Source of the DNA: Ochrobactrum quorumnocens
Lineage (GTDB): Bacteria > Pseudomonadota > Alphaproteobacteria > Rhizobiales > Rhizobiaceae
Direction of reading: 5' to 3'
DNA length: 64,000 nt
Assembly: GCF_002278035.1 (NCBI RefSeq)
Contig: NZ_CP022604.1
Coordinates: 558,001-622,000, forward strand
Positions 36,976 to 45,496 of the stretch are shown here, piece after piece; position 1 is the stretch's first letter, and each line of letters starts with the position of its first letter. The notes below the pieces were generated by a model that did not search any database, was not told the DNA's origin, and was given only the letters and a program-made list of their open reading frames with translations. Both the position numbers and the translations under genes were made by a program.

Positions 36976-37326
36976 ATGCGTCTGACATCGGATTTCTGGG
37001 TCTCAGCATTGATACGCAAAGTACAGGGTGAGGGCGGTTTTGCGTATCTCGCCCGCCGAGGTTCGAAAGAAGCGGGCGCTATCTTCATCAAACTCAGTTC
37101 ACGCTTCGGCACCTGCGACCTCTACTCGCCAGCTCCGCAAACGTCCTATGAAGAGAATACTGATGGAGAACGCATGTTTTTGCGCATTCTCCATGATGTT
37201 GACGACATCAGAGCAAGCGAGCGCATGGAGCGCGAAGTTCGCTTTGATCCTGATCTGTGGCTGATTGAGTTAGAAGATGTGGCCGACCCGGCGAGCCTAT
37301 TTTCGATTTCGCCAGATAATTTATAG
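36976..37326 (+). CDS. DUF1491 family protein
   Basis: The 116-residue protein matches DUF1491, a small conserved alphaproteobacterial family: LTSDFWVSALIRKVQGEGGF, AYLARRGSKEAGAIFIKLSS and RFDPDLWLIELEDVADP. The function is unknown. It converges with the DUF2336 gene and overlaps it by 6 bp. Confidence 0.85.
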   Translation: MRLTSDFWVSALIRKVQGEGGFAYLARRGSKEAGAIFIKLSSRFGTCDLYSPAPQTSYEENTDGERMFLRILHDVDDIRASERMEREVRFDPDLWLIELEDVADPASLFSISPDNL

Positions 37327-38301
37327 GCTCGTGCGTATTGTTGCCGGGCTTTCGTCGGCAGCGGTTGCCATCTCGCGTAACTTACTGCGTAGCAGTTTCG
37401 ACATATCATCGGCCTTCCAGCGACGGACAAGCATCATCGCTTTCTCGCGGTCAATGGAACGGTAGATCTGAATGAATTCGCGCAGACTATGGCGGTCCGC
37501 CGCAACTGGACCCAGGATTGCTGACATCGTCATGAAGCATTCGGCAGCTGAAAGCCCGAGTGCACGCAAAGCTATAGGCAGGTGTGATTCCGGCCACTGA
37601 CCGATAATGCGATCCGCACGTTCAAACGATACGTCCAATGAATCGGCCAATGCCGTGCGGAAAATCTGATCATCAATCAGCAGCGCGGTGTCTATAAGAT
37701 GTTCAGGTCCTGAAAGCGCACTCGTGCCAAAAAAGGACGGCTGTTGGGATGAACCGTCATTTGCTTTTTCATTGATGCTTAAACCGACCGAAGTGCTTGG
37801 CCTATCGGTTTCAAGGCCGGCAAGGTTTTCCTGCAACGCCAACAAGCGATCAATCGCCGGATCAGCGAAGCTTCGCAGGACACCTTTTAGAATTGGGTCA
37901 TCAGATTGCCTGCGCGCGATGGCACGGGCATGGGCAAGGCCATTCTTACCGATGATCTCGACGAGATCTTCTGACCGGAGAACTAGAGAACGCAAAAGGA
38001 TAGGTGCGGATATCTCAACAGGTTCGTTTGCCAGCGACAGGACAAGACGGCGCGGTGCGTCTTCGATATGCGCGAGCGCATGTGCTGCTTGCCGTTTGCC
38101 GCGCATGGTAGCGCGTTCAAGAAGCGGAAATGTCAGGTCTTCGAGCTGATGAGCTTCCTGGCGTCCGGGGCGCGTGATCGAGGCAAACGCAGCTATTGCA
38201 GCGACCAGAAGGTCGTCTACTTTGCTGCCATCAGCTCTTGATTTTGATTGGTTCCGATTACCTGAAATCTCTTCCAGGACGCGGAACTGATCGTTTGTCA
38301 C
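37321..38301 (-). CDS. DUF2336 domain-containing protein
   Basis: The 326-residue, mostly helical protein matches the DUF2336 family of alphaproteobacteria (repeated helical hairpins such as FPLLERATMRGKRQAAHALA and PVEISAPILLRSLVLRSEDL, then RLLALQENL). It has no signal peptide or membrane segment. The family is uncharacterised; the helical-repeat look suggests a scaffold or regulatory protein. Confidence 0.75.
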   Translation of the reverse strand: MTNDQFRVLEEISGNRNQSKSRADGSKVDDLLVAAIAAFASITRPGRQEAHQLEDLTFPLLERATMRGKRQAAHALAHIEDAPRRLVLSLANEPVEISAPILLRSLVLRSEDLVEIIGKNGLAHARAIARRQSDDPILKGVLRSFADPAIDRLLALQENLAGLETDRPSTSVGLSINEKANDGSSQQPSFFGTSALSGPEHLIDTALLIDDQIFRTALADSLDVSFERADRIIGQWPESHLPIALRALGLSAAECFMTMSAILGPVAADRHSLREFIQIYRSIDREKAMMLVRRWKADDMSKLLRSKLREMATAADESPATIRTSL

Positions 38302-38424
38302 GCAAGGTACTCCGGTAGGCTAAAACTATTAACGCGGCCTGCCGCATGTCGGCAGATTGGATAATAGGTACGAAGCCTTAGCAACTCATTAACCGTGAGT
38401 GAGAAAGCGTCTGTTTTGCAGGTA

Positions 38425-38466
38425 GTTAGAGCGGTTTCAGTCCCGCTTTTGGCTAAAATGCTTTAA
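38425..38466. repeat. Short mosaic repeat
   Basis: AGTTAGAGCGGTTTCAGTCC...GGCTAAAATGCTTTAA is a shortened copy. Its CTTTAA end provides the TAA stop of the minus-strand DUF1254-like gene. Confidence 0.65.
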
Positions 38467-39005
38467 CCCGCTTCATATGGTAGACAACTGGCTTGGGTGA
38501 AGAAGTTCTTCACCTGTTGCTGCCAGCTTGCATCTGGAATGAAACTCCGCAGGACAACTGCTGCCTCGCTAACATCCTGTTCGATAATGATGGAGCGACC
38601 ATCATTCTGCACGCCCTCGGCGCGAAGAGCCGCAATGCCGATCGGATCAGCGATGATCAGATCAAGCTCGCGGTCTGTCGATACATTGTCGTTGAGGCTG
38701 TAAAGATTATCGCCATTGGGTGCATAAACAGACAGCGACCAGAAAGGCAGATTGCCCTCCGCGGTGATATGTACCGGCCCATCCGTGAGATCGAAGCGGC
38801 ATGCTGCCTGTTCCATCAGCGGGTCCTGATCACTTACCAGTCCTGATTTCTCAGATAAATGATGAAAGCGATAGGCATCGCCCAAAGCTTCTAAATGCGA
38901 CCAGGCATTTTTGCTGGAGTATAGCGGGACGAGCAACAGAACGGCGATGTGTACGATAGCGGCACCTACCAGACCAAGAAGCAACAGACGGAGGAGTTTA
39001 GCCAC
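38463..39005 (-). CDS. DUF1254-like membrane-anchored protein
   Basis: The 180-residue protein has an N-terminal membrane helix (KLLRLLLLGLVGAAIVHIAV) and a domain with RFDLTDGPVHITAEGNLPFW, SLSVYAPNGDNLYSLND, typical of DUF1254 proteins. The start is GTG 39005, with GGAGG in the end of the upstream gene and an overlap of 8 bp with it. It forms a pair with the DUF1214 gene. The TAA stop is within a mosaic repeat. Confidence 0.75.
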   Translation of the reverse strand: MAKLLRLLLLGLVGAAIVHIAVLLLVPLYSSKNAWSHLEALGDAYRFHHLSEKSGLVSDQDPLMEQAACRFDLTDGPVHITAEGNLPFWSLSVYAPNGDNLYSLNDNVSTDRELDLIIADPIGIAALRAEGVQNDGRSIIIEQDVSEAAVVLRSFIPDASWQQQVKNFFTQASCLPYEAG

Positions 39006-39594
39006 GGCACGCCTCCACATTTGCAACAGGCACAATACGCGGCATGACAAGATCAACCAGTCCGGAAGAGCTTGCAGCGGGTGTGTCGTAGAGCGTCATG
39101 ACCAGCACAAAATTGCCGCTTCCTTCGACCGGAAGCCAGTTGTCGGGGCTGGCATTCGGCCCGATGGTGACTTTTACGCTACCGTCGTTGTCGTAAAGCA
39201 CTTCGCGTGAGTGGAGTGCTGGCTGGAGGCCAGCGCGGGGTTTTATCGGTTCCAGATTGGAATTGGCCGGATAGAGGGTCCAGAAACGCGCGGACGGTGT
39301 GAAACCGCTCAGACGGTAGCTGCATCCGCTTTTAAGCTCACGTCCGTTGCTATCGCGGCGCGCATAAAAGGGAAGCCCTTCCGCAGTTCCCAGTGCGAGA
39401 TAGGCTTTGCGCGCGGCACGTGCCTTGGAATAAGGGTCAGCATCGGTTGTGCCAGACGCCGGATAGGCATTCCATGCCCCAAGCTGCAATTCGCCGAAGC
39501 CGTCAAAATGGTCGAGTGTGTAATCGGTTGCCCATATGCCGCCGCCAAGCGCAATAGCCAATACCGTCAAGACTTTGAGAATTGTTTTCAGCAT
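38998..39594 (-). CDS. DUF1214 domain-containing protein
   Basis: The 198-residue protein has a signal or anchor helix (TILKVLTVLAIALGGGIWAT) and a DUF1214 domain (RFWTLYPANSNLEP, LHSREVLYDNDGSVKVTIGP, NWLPVEGSGNFVLVMTLYDT). DUF1254 and DUF1214 are often fused in one larger protein; here they are separate, overlapping genes. A mosaic repeat ends 1 base before its ATG, so the leader of its mRNA is repeat sequence with no clear ribosome site. Confidence 0.8.
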   Translation of the reverse strand: MLKTILKVLTVLAIALGGGIWATDYTLDHFDGFGELQLGAWNAYPASGTTDADPYSKARAARKAYLALGTAEGLPFYARRDSNGRELKSGCSYRLSGFTPSARFWTLYPANSNLEPIKPRAGLQPALHSREVLYDNDGSVKVTIGPNASPDNWLPVEGSGNFVLVMTLYDTPAASSSGLVDLVMPRIVPVANVEACRG

Positions 39595-39595
39595 T

Positions 39596-39702
39596 CTAGA
39601 GCGTTTTTGGTTTAGTTTTGGTCATTAGAAATGCTCTATCTCTTTGTTTTTGCGCACATCTTATTCGGAAAGCCGGTTCCCACTTTTCGGGATGTGCTCT
39701 AT
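39596..39702. repeat. Mosaic repeat between DUF1214 and PBP genes
   Basis: CTAGAGCGTTTTTGGTTTAG...GAAATGCTCTATCTCTTTG, then TTTTTGCGCACATC...CGGTTCCCACTTTTCGGG and ATGTGCTCTA. It reaches the 3' end of the PBP gene at one side and the start codon of the DUF1214 gene at the other. Confidence 0.8.
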
Positions 39703-39704
39703 GC

Positions 39705-41864
39705 TCAAAGTACCGATACTTTGGTGCGTCCGGCAAGAGCCGGAACAGGCGGTGCGTTGCGGAATTTGTCGTTAAGCTCCTTGAGCGCTTTCGTGGCTAC
39801 TGGCGAGAGGACACGTGGTGGCGCCACCATCATTTCGTCCGGCTTATCTGTCGAGGCAATTTTGGGTGCAGTCGTCTTTACTGGTACCGGGAAGGCGGGC
39901 GTAATACCCGGTATCGGCTTCAGATCGATATTCTGATGGGCATAGCTCATCATCCGCTGCCAGGCCATGGCAGGCAGAACGCCGCCGGTCAGATCTTTCA
40001 TTGGAGTAAAGTTGTCATTGCCAAACCAGACTGCGGCAGTGAAGTTGCCCGTAAAACCTACAAACCATGCATCGCGATAATTCTGCGTCGTTCCGGTTTT
40101 GCCGCCGACGCGTGTCATCGGCAATGCCGCACGGCGAGCCGTGCCGCGTTCAGGAACCTGCACCAGCATGGAGTTCATCTCGAAAGCTGCTTTCTCGGAC
40201 AAAGCGCGATGAGGCTTGGGTGCATCGCGGGTGAAATCCCAGAGTACCTTGCCCTCCGACGAAACGATTTGCGTGAATGCGTGACGATTGCCAGCCATGC
40301 CGCCATTCGGGAACACGTTGAAGCCTGTTGCCTGATCCATCACGGTCATTTCGGATGTGCCAAGCACCATCGTCTTGTGCGAAGAGATCGGCGATTCCAC
40401 ACCCATGGCTTTGGTCAACGCCACAATAGGAGCTGTGGTTAGATGATCGCGGGCTAGTCGCACTGGAACAGAGTTCAGTGATCGCACCAGTGCAGTTGTC
40501 AAATCAACACGACCCGCGAAACTGCGACCATAATTGCGGGGAGACCAATTGCCCCAACTAATCGGTGCGTCGGAAACAATTGTGCTAGGCGTCATGCCCT
40601 TTTCCATTGCTGCCGCATAAACGTAGGGCTTAAACGATGACCCAGCTTGGCGGAGTGCCTTTGTCGCGCGATTGAACTGGCTTTCGCCGTAATCACGTCC
40701 ACCGACAAGCGCGCGCACCGACCCATCATTTGCGATAACAACGGTTGCAGCTTCGGAAACATTATATTCCTTGCCGTGCTGGCGGAGATGAAATTCGAGC
40801 GATTCTTCGGCAGCTTTTTGAAGGTTGCGGTCGAGTGTCGTGCGCACGGTCAGCGTATGTTGCGGTAGTTTCCCCGCAACCTTTTTCACTTCTTCAAAAG
40901 CCCAGTCGAGGAAATAATCTGGACTTTCATTCTTGGCGCGATCGATCACACTTGCTGGATTGCGGCGCGCAACTGCGACCTGACCATCGCTCATGAAGCC
41001 GCTTTCCACCATGTTGGAAAGAACGACGTTTGCGCGTGCACGTGCGGCCGGAAGATTGACATGCGGTGCAAATTTGGCGGGCGCTTTGAACAGGCCTGCC
41101 AGCATTGCAGCTTCGGCAAGGTTCACATCCTTGATATTCTTACCGAAATAAAACTCGGATGCCGCCGCTATCCCAAAGGTGCCGCCGCCCATATAGGCAC
41201 GGTCGAGGTAAAGCTGGAGGATCTCTTTCTTGGTGAGATTGCTTTCAAGCCAGAGAGCGAGAAACGCTTCTTTGATCTTTCGCTCGAGGGTGCGTTCGTT
41301 GGAAAGAAACAGGTTTTTGGCCAACTGTTGCGTGAGCGTTGAGCCCCCCTGAACAACACCATTGGCACGGAGGTTCTGGCTCAGTGCACGACTAAGGCCC
41401 CAGAAATCGATGCCGTAATGATCGAAAAAGCGTCGGTCCTCTGTGCCGAGGACGGCCTTGATGACATGATCGGGAAGTTCATCAATCGGCACAGCCTGGC
41501 GATGCAAGATACCGCGCTGGCCAAGCTCGTTGCCGTAGCGGTCGAGAAATGTAACGGCATAATCGTCCTGCGCGCGCCAGTCTTTCTTGGTTTCTTCGAA
41601 TGCGGGCATGGCAAGCCCCAGCATAACGACAGAACCTATGACGCCGAGGGTGAAACTCTCATCCAGAACTTCCACGACAAGGCGCCGGAAGCCGCGTACA
41701 CGAAAGCGACGAGAGAAGATGGTGATATTTTCCCACCACTCCCCGGCGTAAAAACGAAGATTGTAGAGACCAGAATCGATCCAGGCATCAAGGCCAATCA
41801 AACGCGAAACCCGGAATGGTTTGCGCTTTTGCTCTTCAGGATCTTTTTTCGCCGTTTTACGCAT
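39705..41864 (-). CDS. Class A penicillin-binding protein (PBP1-type glycosyltransferase/transpeptidase)
   Basis: The 719-residue bifunctional enzyme has an N-terminal cytoplasmic part, one membrane helix (~75-95), a GT51 domain with the catalytic Glu in VLGTEDRRFFDHYGIDFWGL and QGGSTLTQQLAKNLFLS, and a transpeptidase domain with SxxK in RQAGSSFKPYVYAAAMEKGM (Ser ~409), SxN in RSLNSVPVRLA and KTGT in VGGKTGTTQNYRDAWFVG. It polymerises and cross-links peptidoglycan. ATG 41864 is used since an upstream start at 41918 adds non-family sequence. The promoter region is divergent from the GTA leader. Confidence 0.92.
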   Translation of the reverse strand: MRKTAKKDPEEQKRKPFRVSRLIGLDAWIDSGLYNLRFYAGEWWENITIFSRRFRVRGFRRLVVEVLDESFTLGVIGSVVMLGLAMPAFEETKKDWRAQDDYAVTFLDRYGNELGQRGILHRQAVPIDELPDHVIKAVLGTEDRRFFDHYGIDFWGLSRALSQNLRANGVVQGGSTLTQQLAKNLFLSNERTLERKIKEAFLALWLESNLTKKEILQLYLDRAYMGGGTFGIAAASEFYFGKNIKDVNLAEAAMLAGLFKAPAKFAPHVNLPAARARANVVLSNMVESGFMSDGQVAVARRNPASVIDRAKNESPDYFLDWAFEEVKKVAGKLPQHTLTVRTTLDRNLQKAAEESLEFHLRQHGKEYNVSEAATVVIANDGSVRALVGGRDYGESQFNRATKALRQAGSSFKPYVYAAAMEKGMTPSTIVSDAPISWGNWSPRNYGRSFAGRVDLTTALVRSLNSVPVRLARDHLTTAPIVALTKAMGVESPISSHKTMVLGTSEMTVMDQATGFNVFPNGGMAGNRHAFTQIVSSEGKVLWDFTRDAPKPHRALSEKAAFEMNSMLVQVPERGTARRAALPMTRVGGKTGTTQNYRDAWFVGFTGNFTAAVWFGNDNFTPMKDLTGGVLPAMAWQRMMSYAHQNIDLKPIPGITPAFPVPVKTTAPKIASTDKPDEMMVAPPRVLSPVATKALKELNDKFRNAPPVPALAGRTKVSVL

Positions 41865-42009
41865 AAACTCTACTTCGGCACCGAGAAAATTGGGAGACGA
41901 GCAAAACCTGCCCGTCAATCATAACAGATTAATAAGCGAGAACTCACGTTAATTAGTAAACGAAATCCATAAAACTTTTGGGAAAAAATCAGAAATAGGA
42001 AAATAGTCC

Positions 42010-42038
42010 TTGACGGCGTAACGGTGGTTTGCTATCAA
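42010..42038 (+). promoter_or_regulatory. Sigma70-like promoter ahead of the GTA cluster
   Basis: TTGACG (42010-42015), a 17-base spacer and TATCAA (42033-42038) form a promoter with optimal spacing. The start of transcription would be near 42045, just before the three-hairpin segment. Confidence 0.5.
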
Positions 42039-42044
42039 TCAGAT

Positions 42045-42142
42045 ACAGTCAAGAAAGTGTGACTGATGCTGATACAGCCTCGATACCCCCGGCTTTATCA
42101 GCACCCAAAACCCCGGAAGCAAATTGCTTTCGGGGTTTTGCG
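42045..42142 (+). ncRNA. Putative small RNA or attenuator leader upstream of the GTA genes
   Basis: The ~95-nt segment has three consecutive stems: AGTCA/TGACT (42047-42064), TGCTGATA/TATCAGCA with a C-rich 21-nt loop (42067-42103) and a GC-rich terminator-like stem AAAACCCCGGAAGC/GCTTTCGGGGTTTT (42107-42139). Promoter plus hairpins plus terminator is the usual layout of a bacterial small RNA. Since the GTA genes begin right after it in the same orientation, it may also act as an attenuator controlling their transcription. No known RNA family was recognised. Confidence 0.4.
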
Positions 42143-42189
42143 TAAAAAAGAGGTTCAAACTTACTACAAAGCATATTGGGCAAAGCTCT

Positions 42190-42702
42190 TTGAAAACGCG
42201 GAAAATTGACGAGTGCCGTGAGGCTCGGGTCAGGCTGGCTTTTCGCCTGCAAATGAAACACGCCGTTGCCGTCAATGAGATCGCACAGGTGATGGGCTGT
42301 TCTGAAAGACAATATCTTTACTGGTTAAAATGTCTTGGTCTGGATGAGCAGATATTCACCAAGCCATCCGGTACGGAAAGTGCCCTGCAACGGTTGCAAT
42401 CGGAACTCAACAAACTGATCGATGGCGATGAACTGCCGGATAAGAGCAAGGCCGAAGCCCTGATGGCGCTGGCCAAGGCTGTTAAGACTGTCGGTGAGCT
42501 CGCTTCCGAAACGGCTCCGTCCGGACAAGATCACGACACCGGCGCGGTGGTGAGCTTGAGCGAAATTAATCGGGCTTTGGCGCTCATTGACAGAAGAATT
42601 GACGAACTTGCACAAAGGCGCGCGCAAGAAATTCTGGGGCGCGGACTTGACGCGACAACAGATAATGGCGGCGGAATGCGAATGGCTGATCAAGGCGCGT
42701 GA
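42190..42702 (+). CDS. GTA small terminase subunit-like protein (g1)
   Basis: The ~170-residue protein contains a helix-turn-helix-like part (AVAVNEIAQVMGCSERQYLY) followed by helices (SALQRLQSELNKLIDGDELP, KSKAEALMALAKAVKTVGEL) and a C-terminal helix (INRALALIDRRIDELAQRRA). Its position just before the large terminase and this layout fit gene 1 of Rhodobacter-type GTA, the small terminase. The start is uncertain: TTG 42190 is taken; ATG 42253 is an alternative. It overlaps the large terminase gene. Confidence 0.65.
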   Translation: MKTRKIDECREARVRLAFRLQMKHAVAVNEIAQVMGCSERQYLYWLKCLGLDEQIFTKPSGTESALQRLQSELNKLIDGDELPDKSKAEALMALAKAVKTVGELASETAPSGQDHDTGAVVSLSEINRALALIDRRIDELAQRRAQEILGRGLDATTDNGGGMRMADQGA

Positions 42703-43900
42703 CGCGCAATTGCCGCCATCGGGTGACTGGCGGATCTGGCTAATTCTTGGTGGGCGCGGTTCCGGAAAAACAAGGGCAGGCGCCGAATGGGTGTCTGGTA
42801 TGGCGCTCGGGCTCAAACCTTTCGCAGTGCGGGCCTGTGGACATATTGCACTTGTCGGTGAGACTTTTGCCGATGCGCGCGAGGTGATGGTGGACGGTCC
42901 ATCGGGTATTCTGTCTGTCTCACGTGCCAGTCGCCCACGTTATGAGACAACACGTCGGCGGCTCCTCTGGGATAATGGTGCTGTGGCATCGCTCTATTCC
43001 TCCGAAGACCCGGATAGCTTGCGTGGTCCACAATTTGATGCCGCATGGTGCGATGAGTTGGCGAAGTGGAAGAACCCGCAAGCCACATGGGACATGCTGC
43101 AATTTGGGCTCAGACTGGGTGATTTTCCCCGCCAGGTTGTGACAACGACGCCACGTGCAGTGCCATTGCTGAAAACGCTGATGACCGACAATTCAGTGTC
43201 CATGACAGATATGCGGACATCAGAAAATGCCAGCAATCTGGCCGAAGGCTTCATGCAGACCATCAATCAGCATTATGCCGGCACGCGGCTTGGACGGCAG
43301 GAACTGGATGGAGAGCTGATTGAAGAACGTGCGGGTGCTTTGTGGTCGCGGGAGCGGATCGAACAATGTTTCGAACGGGAAGCGCCACAGCTTGTGCGTA
43401 TTCTGGTGGCCGTTGATCCACCCGCTTCCTCGGGCAAGTCATCGGACGCCTGTGGGATAGTCGTTGCCGGTCTTGATGAAAATGGCGTGGGCCATGTGCT
43501 TGCTGATGCAAGCATGTCCATGGCCAAACCGCATCAGTGGGCACGACGCGCGATTGCGCTCTATCACAGCTTTGAGGCGGATGCGATTTTGGCCGAAGTC
43601 AATCAGGGGGGCGAGATGGTTGCGGCAGTTCTTTCGGCAGAAGACGTCTCTGTGCCTGTTCTGATGCGGAGGGCATCGCGTGGCAAGTGGTTGCGCGCGG
43701 AGCCGGTGGCAGCACTCTACGAACAAGACCGGGTTCGACATACCGGACGCTTTCCGGCGCTTGAGGATGAAATGTGTGATTTTGCGCCCGAAGGACTATC
43801 AAGCGGACGTTCGCCGGATCGGCTCGATGCGCTGGTTTGGGCCTTGGGTGAGCTAATGCTTAATGCAGATCGAAAGCCGCGTATCCGCCGCTTCGGGTGA
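42665..43900 (+). CDS. GTA/phage large terminase subunit (g2)
   Basis: The 411-residue protein has Walker A LILGGRGSGKTRAGAEWVSG, the sequence ALVGETFADAREVMVDGPSG, Walker B-like DAAWCDELAKWK, VTTTPRAVPLLKTL, and a C-terminal RNase H-like nuclease domain beginning LVRILVAVDPPASSGKSSDA with later acidic residues (AEVNQGGEM, DRLDALVWALGEL). It packages DNA into the GTA head. Start 42665 (ATG) gives a 38-bp overlap with g1; a TTG at 42587 in frame would add 26 residues. Confidence 0.9.
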   Translation: MAAECEWLIKARDAQLPPSGDWRIWLILGGRGSGKTRAGAEWVSGMALGLKPFAVRACGHIALVGETFADAREVMVDGPSGILSVSRASRPRYETTRRRLLWDNGAVASLYSSEDPDSLRGPQFDAAWCDELAKWKNPQATWDMLQFGLRLGDFPRQVVTTTPRAVPLLKTLMTDNSVSMTDMRTSENASNLAEGFMQTINQHYAGTRLGRQELDGELIEERAGALWSRERIEQCFEREAPQLVRILVAVDPPASSGKSSDACGIVVAGLDENGVGHVLADASMSMAKPHQWARRAIALYHSFEADAILAEVNQGGEMVAAVLSAEDVSVPVLMRRASRGKWLRAEPVAALYEQDRVRHTGRFPALEDEMCDFAPEGLSSGRSPDRLDALVWALGELMLNADRKPRIRRFG

Positions 43901-43928
43901 AAATTCAGAGAAATTGGAGAGCCAATAT

Positions 43929-45122
43929 ATGGCGTGGAACTGGCCGTGGCGCAGAAGTGCCGCGAATGCACCCTTGCATTCTTATGACGGACGGCAGACC
44001 AAGATGGCGAACGGCTTTGTGGCCTTGCATATGGAACGTGGGCCTTCGTGGATCGCGCGGGATTATATATCGCTCGCCCGCGAAGGGTTTATGCGCAATC
44101 CGGTGGCGCACCGCTGTGTGCGCCTGATTGCAGAAGCGGCGAGCAATGTACCCTTGCTGCTTTATGAAGGGACCACCGAACATGAGATACACCCATTGCT
44201 TGATCTCATTGAAAAGCCGCAGGGTGGATTGGATGGTAGCAGTTTCTTCGAGAGGCTTTACGGACATCTGCTGATTTCCGGTAATGCCTATGTGGAGCGT
44301 GTCGATTTGCCGAGTGGTCGCATGGAATTGCATCTTTTGCGGCCTGAGCGGGTAACACTTGAAACATCGAGCGATGGCTGGCCGCAATCGCTGATCTATC
44401 GTTCTGGCAACACAAGCAGAGCCGTATCGCTTTCTGGATCGACCGCTTCTGGACTGCATCTTAAATTGTTCCACCCGCTGGACGATCATTATGGATTTCC
44501 GCCGCTGGAAGCAGCCCTTATGGCGCTCGATATTCACAATGCGGCTGGTGCCTGGAACAAAGCTTTGCTGGATAATTCTGCTCGTCCATCCGGTGCGCTG
44601 GTTTATGCACCAAAAGACGGTGGCAATCTGACGGAAGAGCAGTTTGAGCGGCTTAAGGTGGAGCTGGAGGAAGGATACACGGGAGCATCAGGCGCGGGGC
44701 GTCCGTTGCTTCTCGAAGGTGGGCTTGACTGGAAGGCCATGGGCTACAGCCCGCAGGATATGGATTTCATCGAGGCAAAGAACGGTGCTGCACGTGACAT
44801 CACACTGGCTTTTGGCGTGCCGCCGATGCTGCTCGGTATTCCGGGCGACAATACTTACGCCAATTATGCAGAAGCCAATCGCGCCTTCTATCGCCTGACT
44901 GTTTTGCCACTGATCAACCGCACGGCCAAAGCGCTGGGCTGCTGGCTGGGGCCACTATTTGGTGATGATCTGAGACTTGAGCATGATTCAGACCGGATTG
45001 AGGGATTGTCCCTTGAGCGCGAGTCCTTGTGGCGGCGTGTCTCGGAGGCTTCGTTCCTGAGTGACGATGAAAAACGCGATGCAGTTGGTTATCAGTCGCG
45101 TGCAGAAAGGAGAACGCCATGA
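43929..45122 (+). CDS. GTA/phage portal protein, HK97 family (g3)
   Basis: The 397-residue protein matches HK97-type portal proteins: AREGFMRNPVAHRCVRLIAE, NVPLLLYEG, GHLLISGNAYVERV, HPLDDHYGFPPLEAALMALD, NSARPSGAL and DITLAFGVPPMLLGIPGDNT, YANYAEANRAFYR. It forms the dodecameric ring for DNA entry and tail attachment. The start is ATG 43929, after TTGGAGAG; an in-frame start at 43863 lies in the terminase. Its stop overlaps the next gene (ATGA). Confidence 0.93.
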   Translation: MAWNWPWRRSAANAPLHSYDGRQTKMANGFVALHMERGPSWIARDYISLAREGFMRNPVAHRCVRLIAEAASNVPLLLYEGTTEHEIHPLLDLIEKPQGGLDGSSFFERLYGHLLISGNAYVERVDLPSGRMELHLLRPERVTLETSSDGWPQSLIYRSGNTSRAVSLSGSTASGLHLKLFHPLDDHYGFPPLEAALMALDIHNAAGAWNKALLDNSARPSGALVYAPKDGGNLTEEQFERLKVELEEGYTGASGAGRPLLLEGGLDWKAMGYSPQDMDFIEAKNGAARDITLAFGVPPMLLGIPGDNTYANYAEANRAFYRLTVLPLINRTAKALGCWLGPLFGDDLRLEHDSDRIEGLSLERESLWRRVSEASFLSDDEKRDAVGYQSRAERRTP

Positions 45123-45496
45123 GCAATCTGAGCGAAACCGTCCTAACTTCTGATGCGACATTGGTGTGGTTCGCAAAAATTGCTGGAGCCGTGGCAGGTT
45201 CCGCAGTCTCGCTCGCCTATATGTTGCCGAACGGCAAACGCGAGGCAGCGATACGTTTCGCAGTCGGTATCATATGCGGGATGGTTTTTGGCGGCGCAGC
45301 AGGGGTGAAGATCGCAGAAACGCTGTCGCTACAGGCCCTTCTTGGACGCGCGGAACTGATGCTGATGGGATCGACTGCTGCAAGCCTTGCCGCATGGTCC
45401 GCTCTCGGCGTTCTCAAGCGACTTGCTGAACGAGTAAAGCAGGCGCCGCTTCCCGGATTTCCATTTTCTGAGAGGAACGGGAATGAAAAGTCCTGA
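45119..45496 (+). CDS. Small membrane protein in GTA cluster (g3.5 position)
   Basis: The 125-residue protein has three hydrophobic segments (WFAKIAGAVAGSAVSLAYML, RFAVGIICGMVFGGAAGVKI, LMLMGSTAASLAAWSALGVL) and a short polar tail. It occupies the gene 3.5 position between portal and protease of Rhodobacter-type clusters and may be the DUF6107-type rhizobial protein, which I cannot verify. Both ends overlap the neighbours, so it is co-translated. Confidence 0.65.
   Translation: MSNLSETVLTSDATLVWFAKIAGAVAGSAVSLAYMLPNGKREAAIRFAVGIICGMVFGGAAGVKIAETLSLQALLGRAELMLMGSTAASLAAWSALGVLKRLAERVKQAPLPGFPFSERNGNEKS

Noticed and set aside
42045-42142. tRNA or tmRNA in the GTA leader
   Set aside because: The three stems do not fold into a cloverleaf and no CCA or anticodon arm can be drawn.
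42587-42664. TTG start for the large terminase at 42587
   Set aside because: It would overlap the small terminase by 116 bp and has no clear ribosome site; ATG 42665 is simpler, though not proven.
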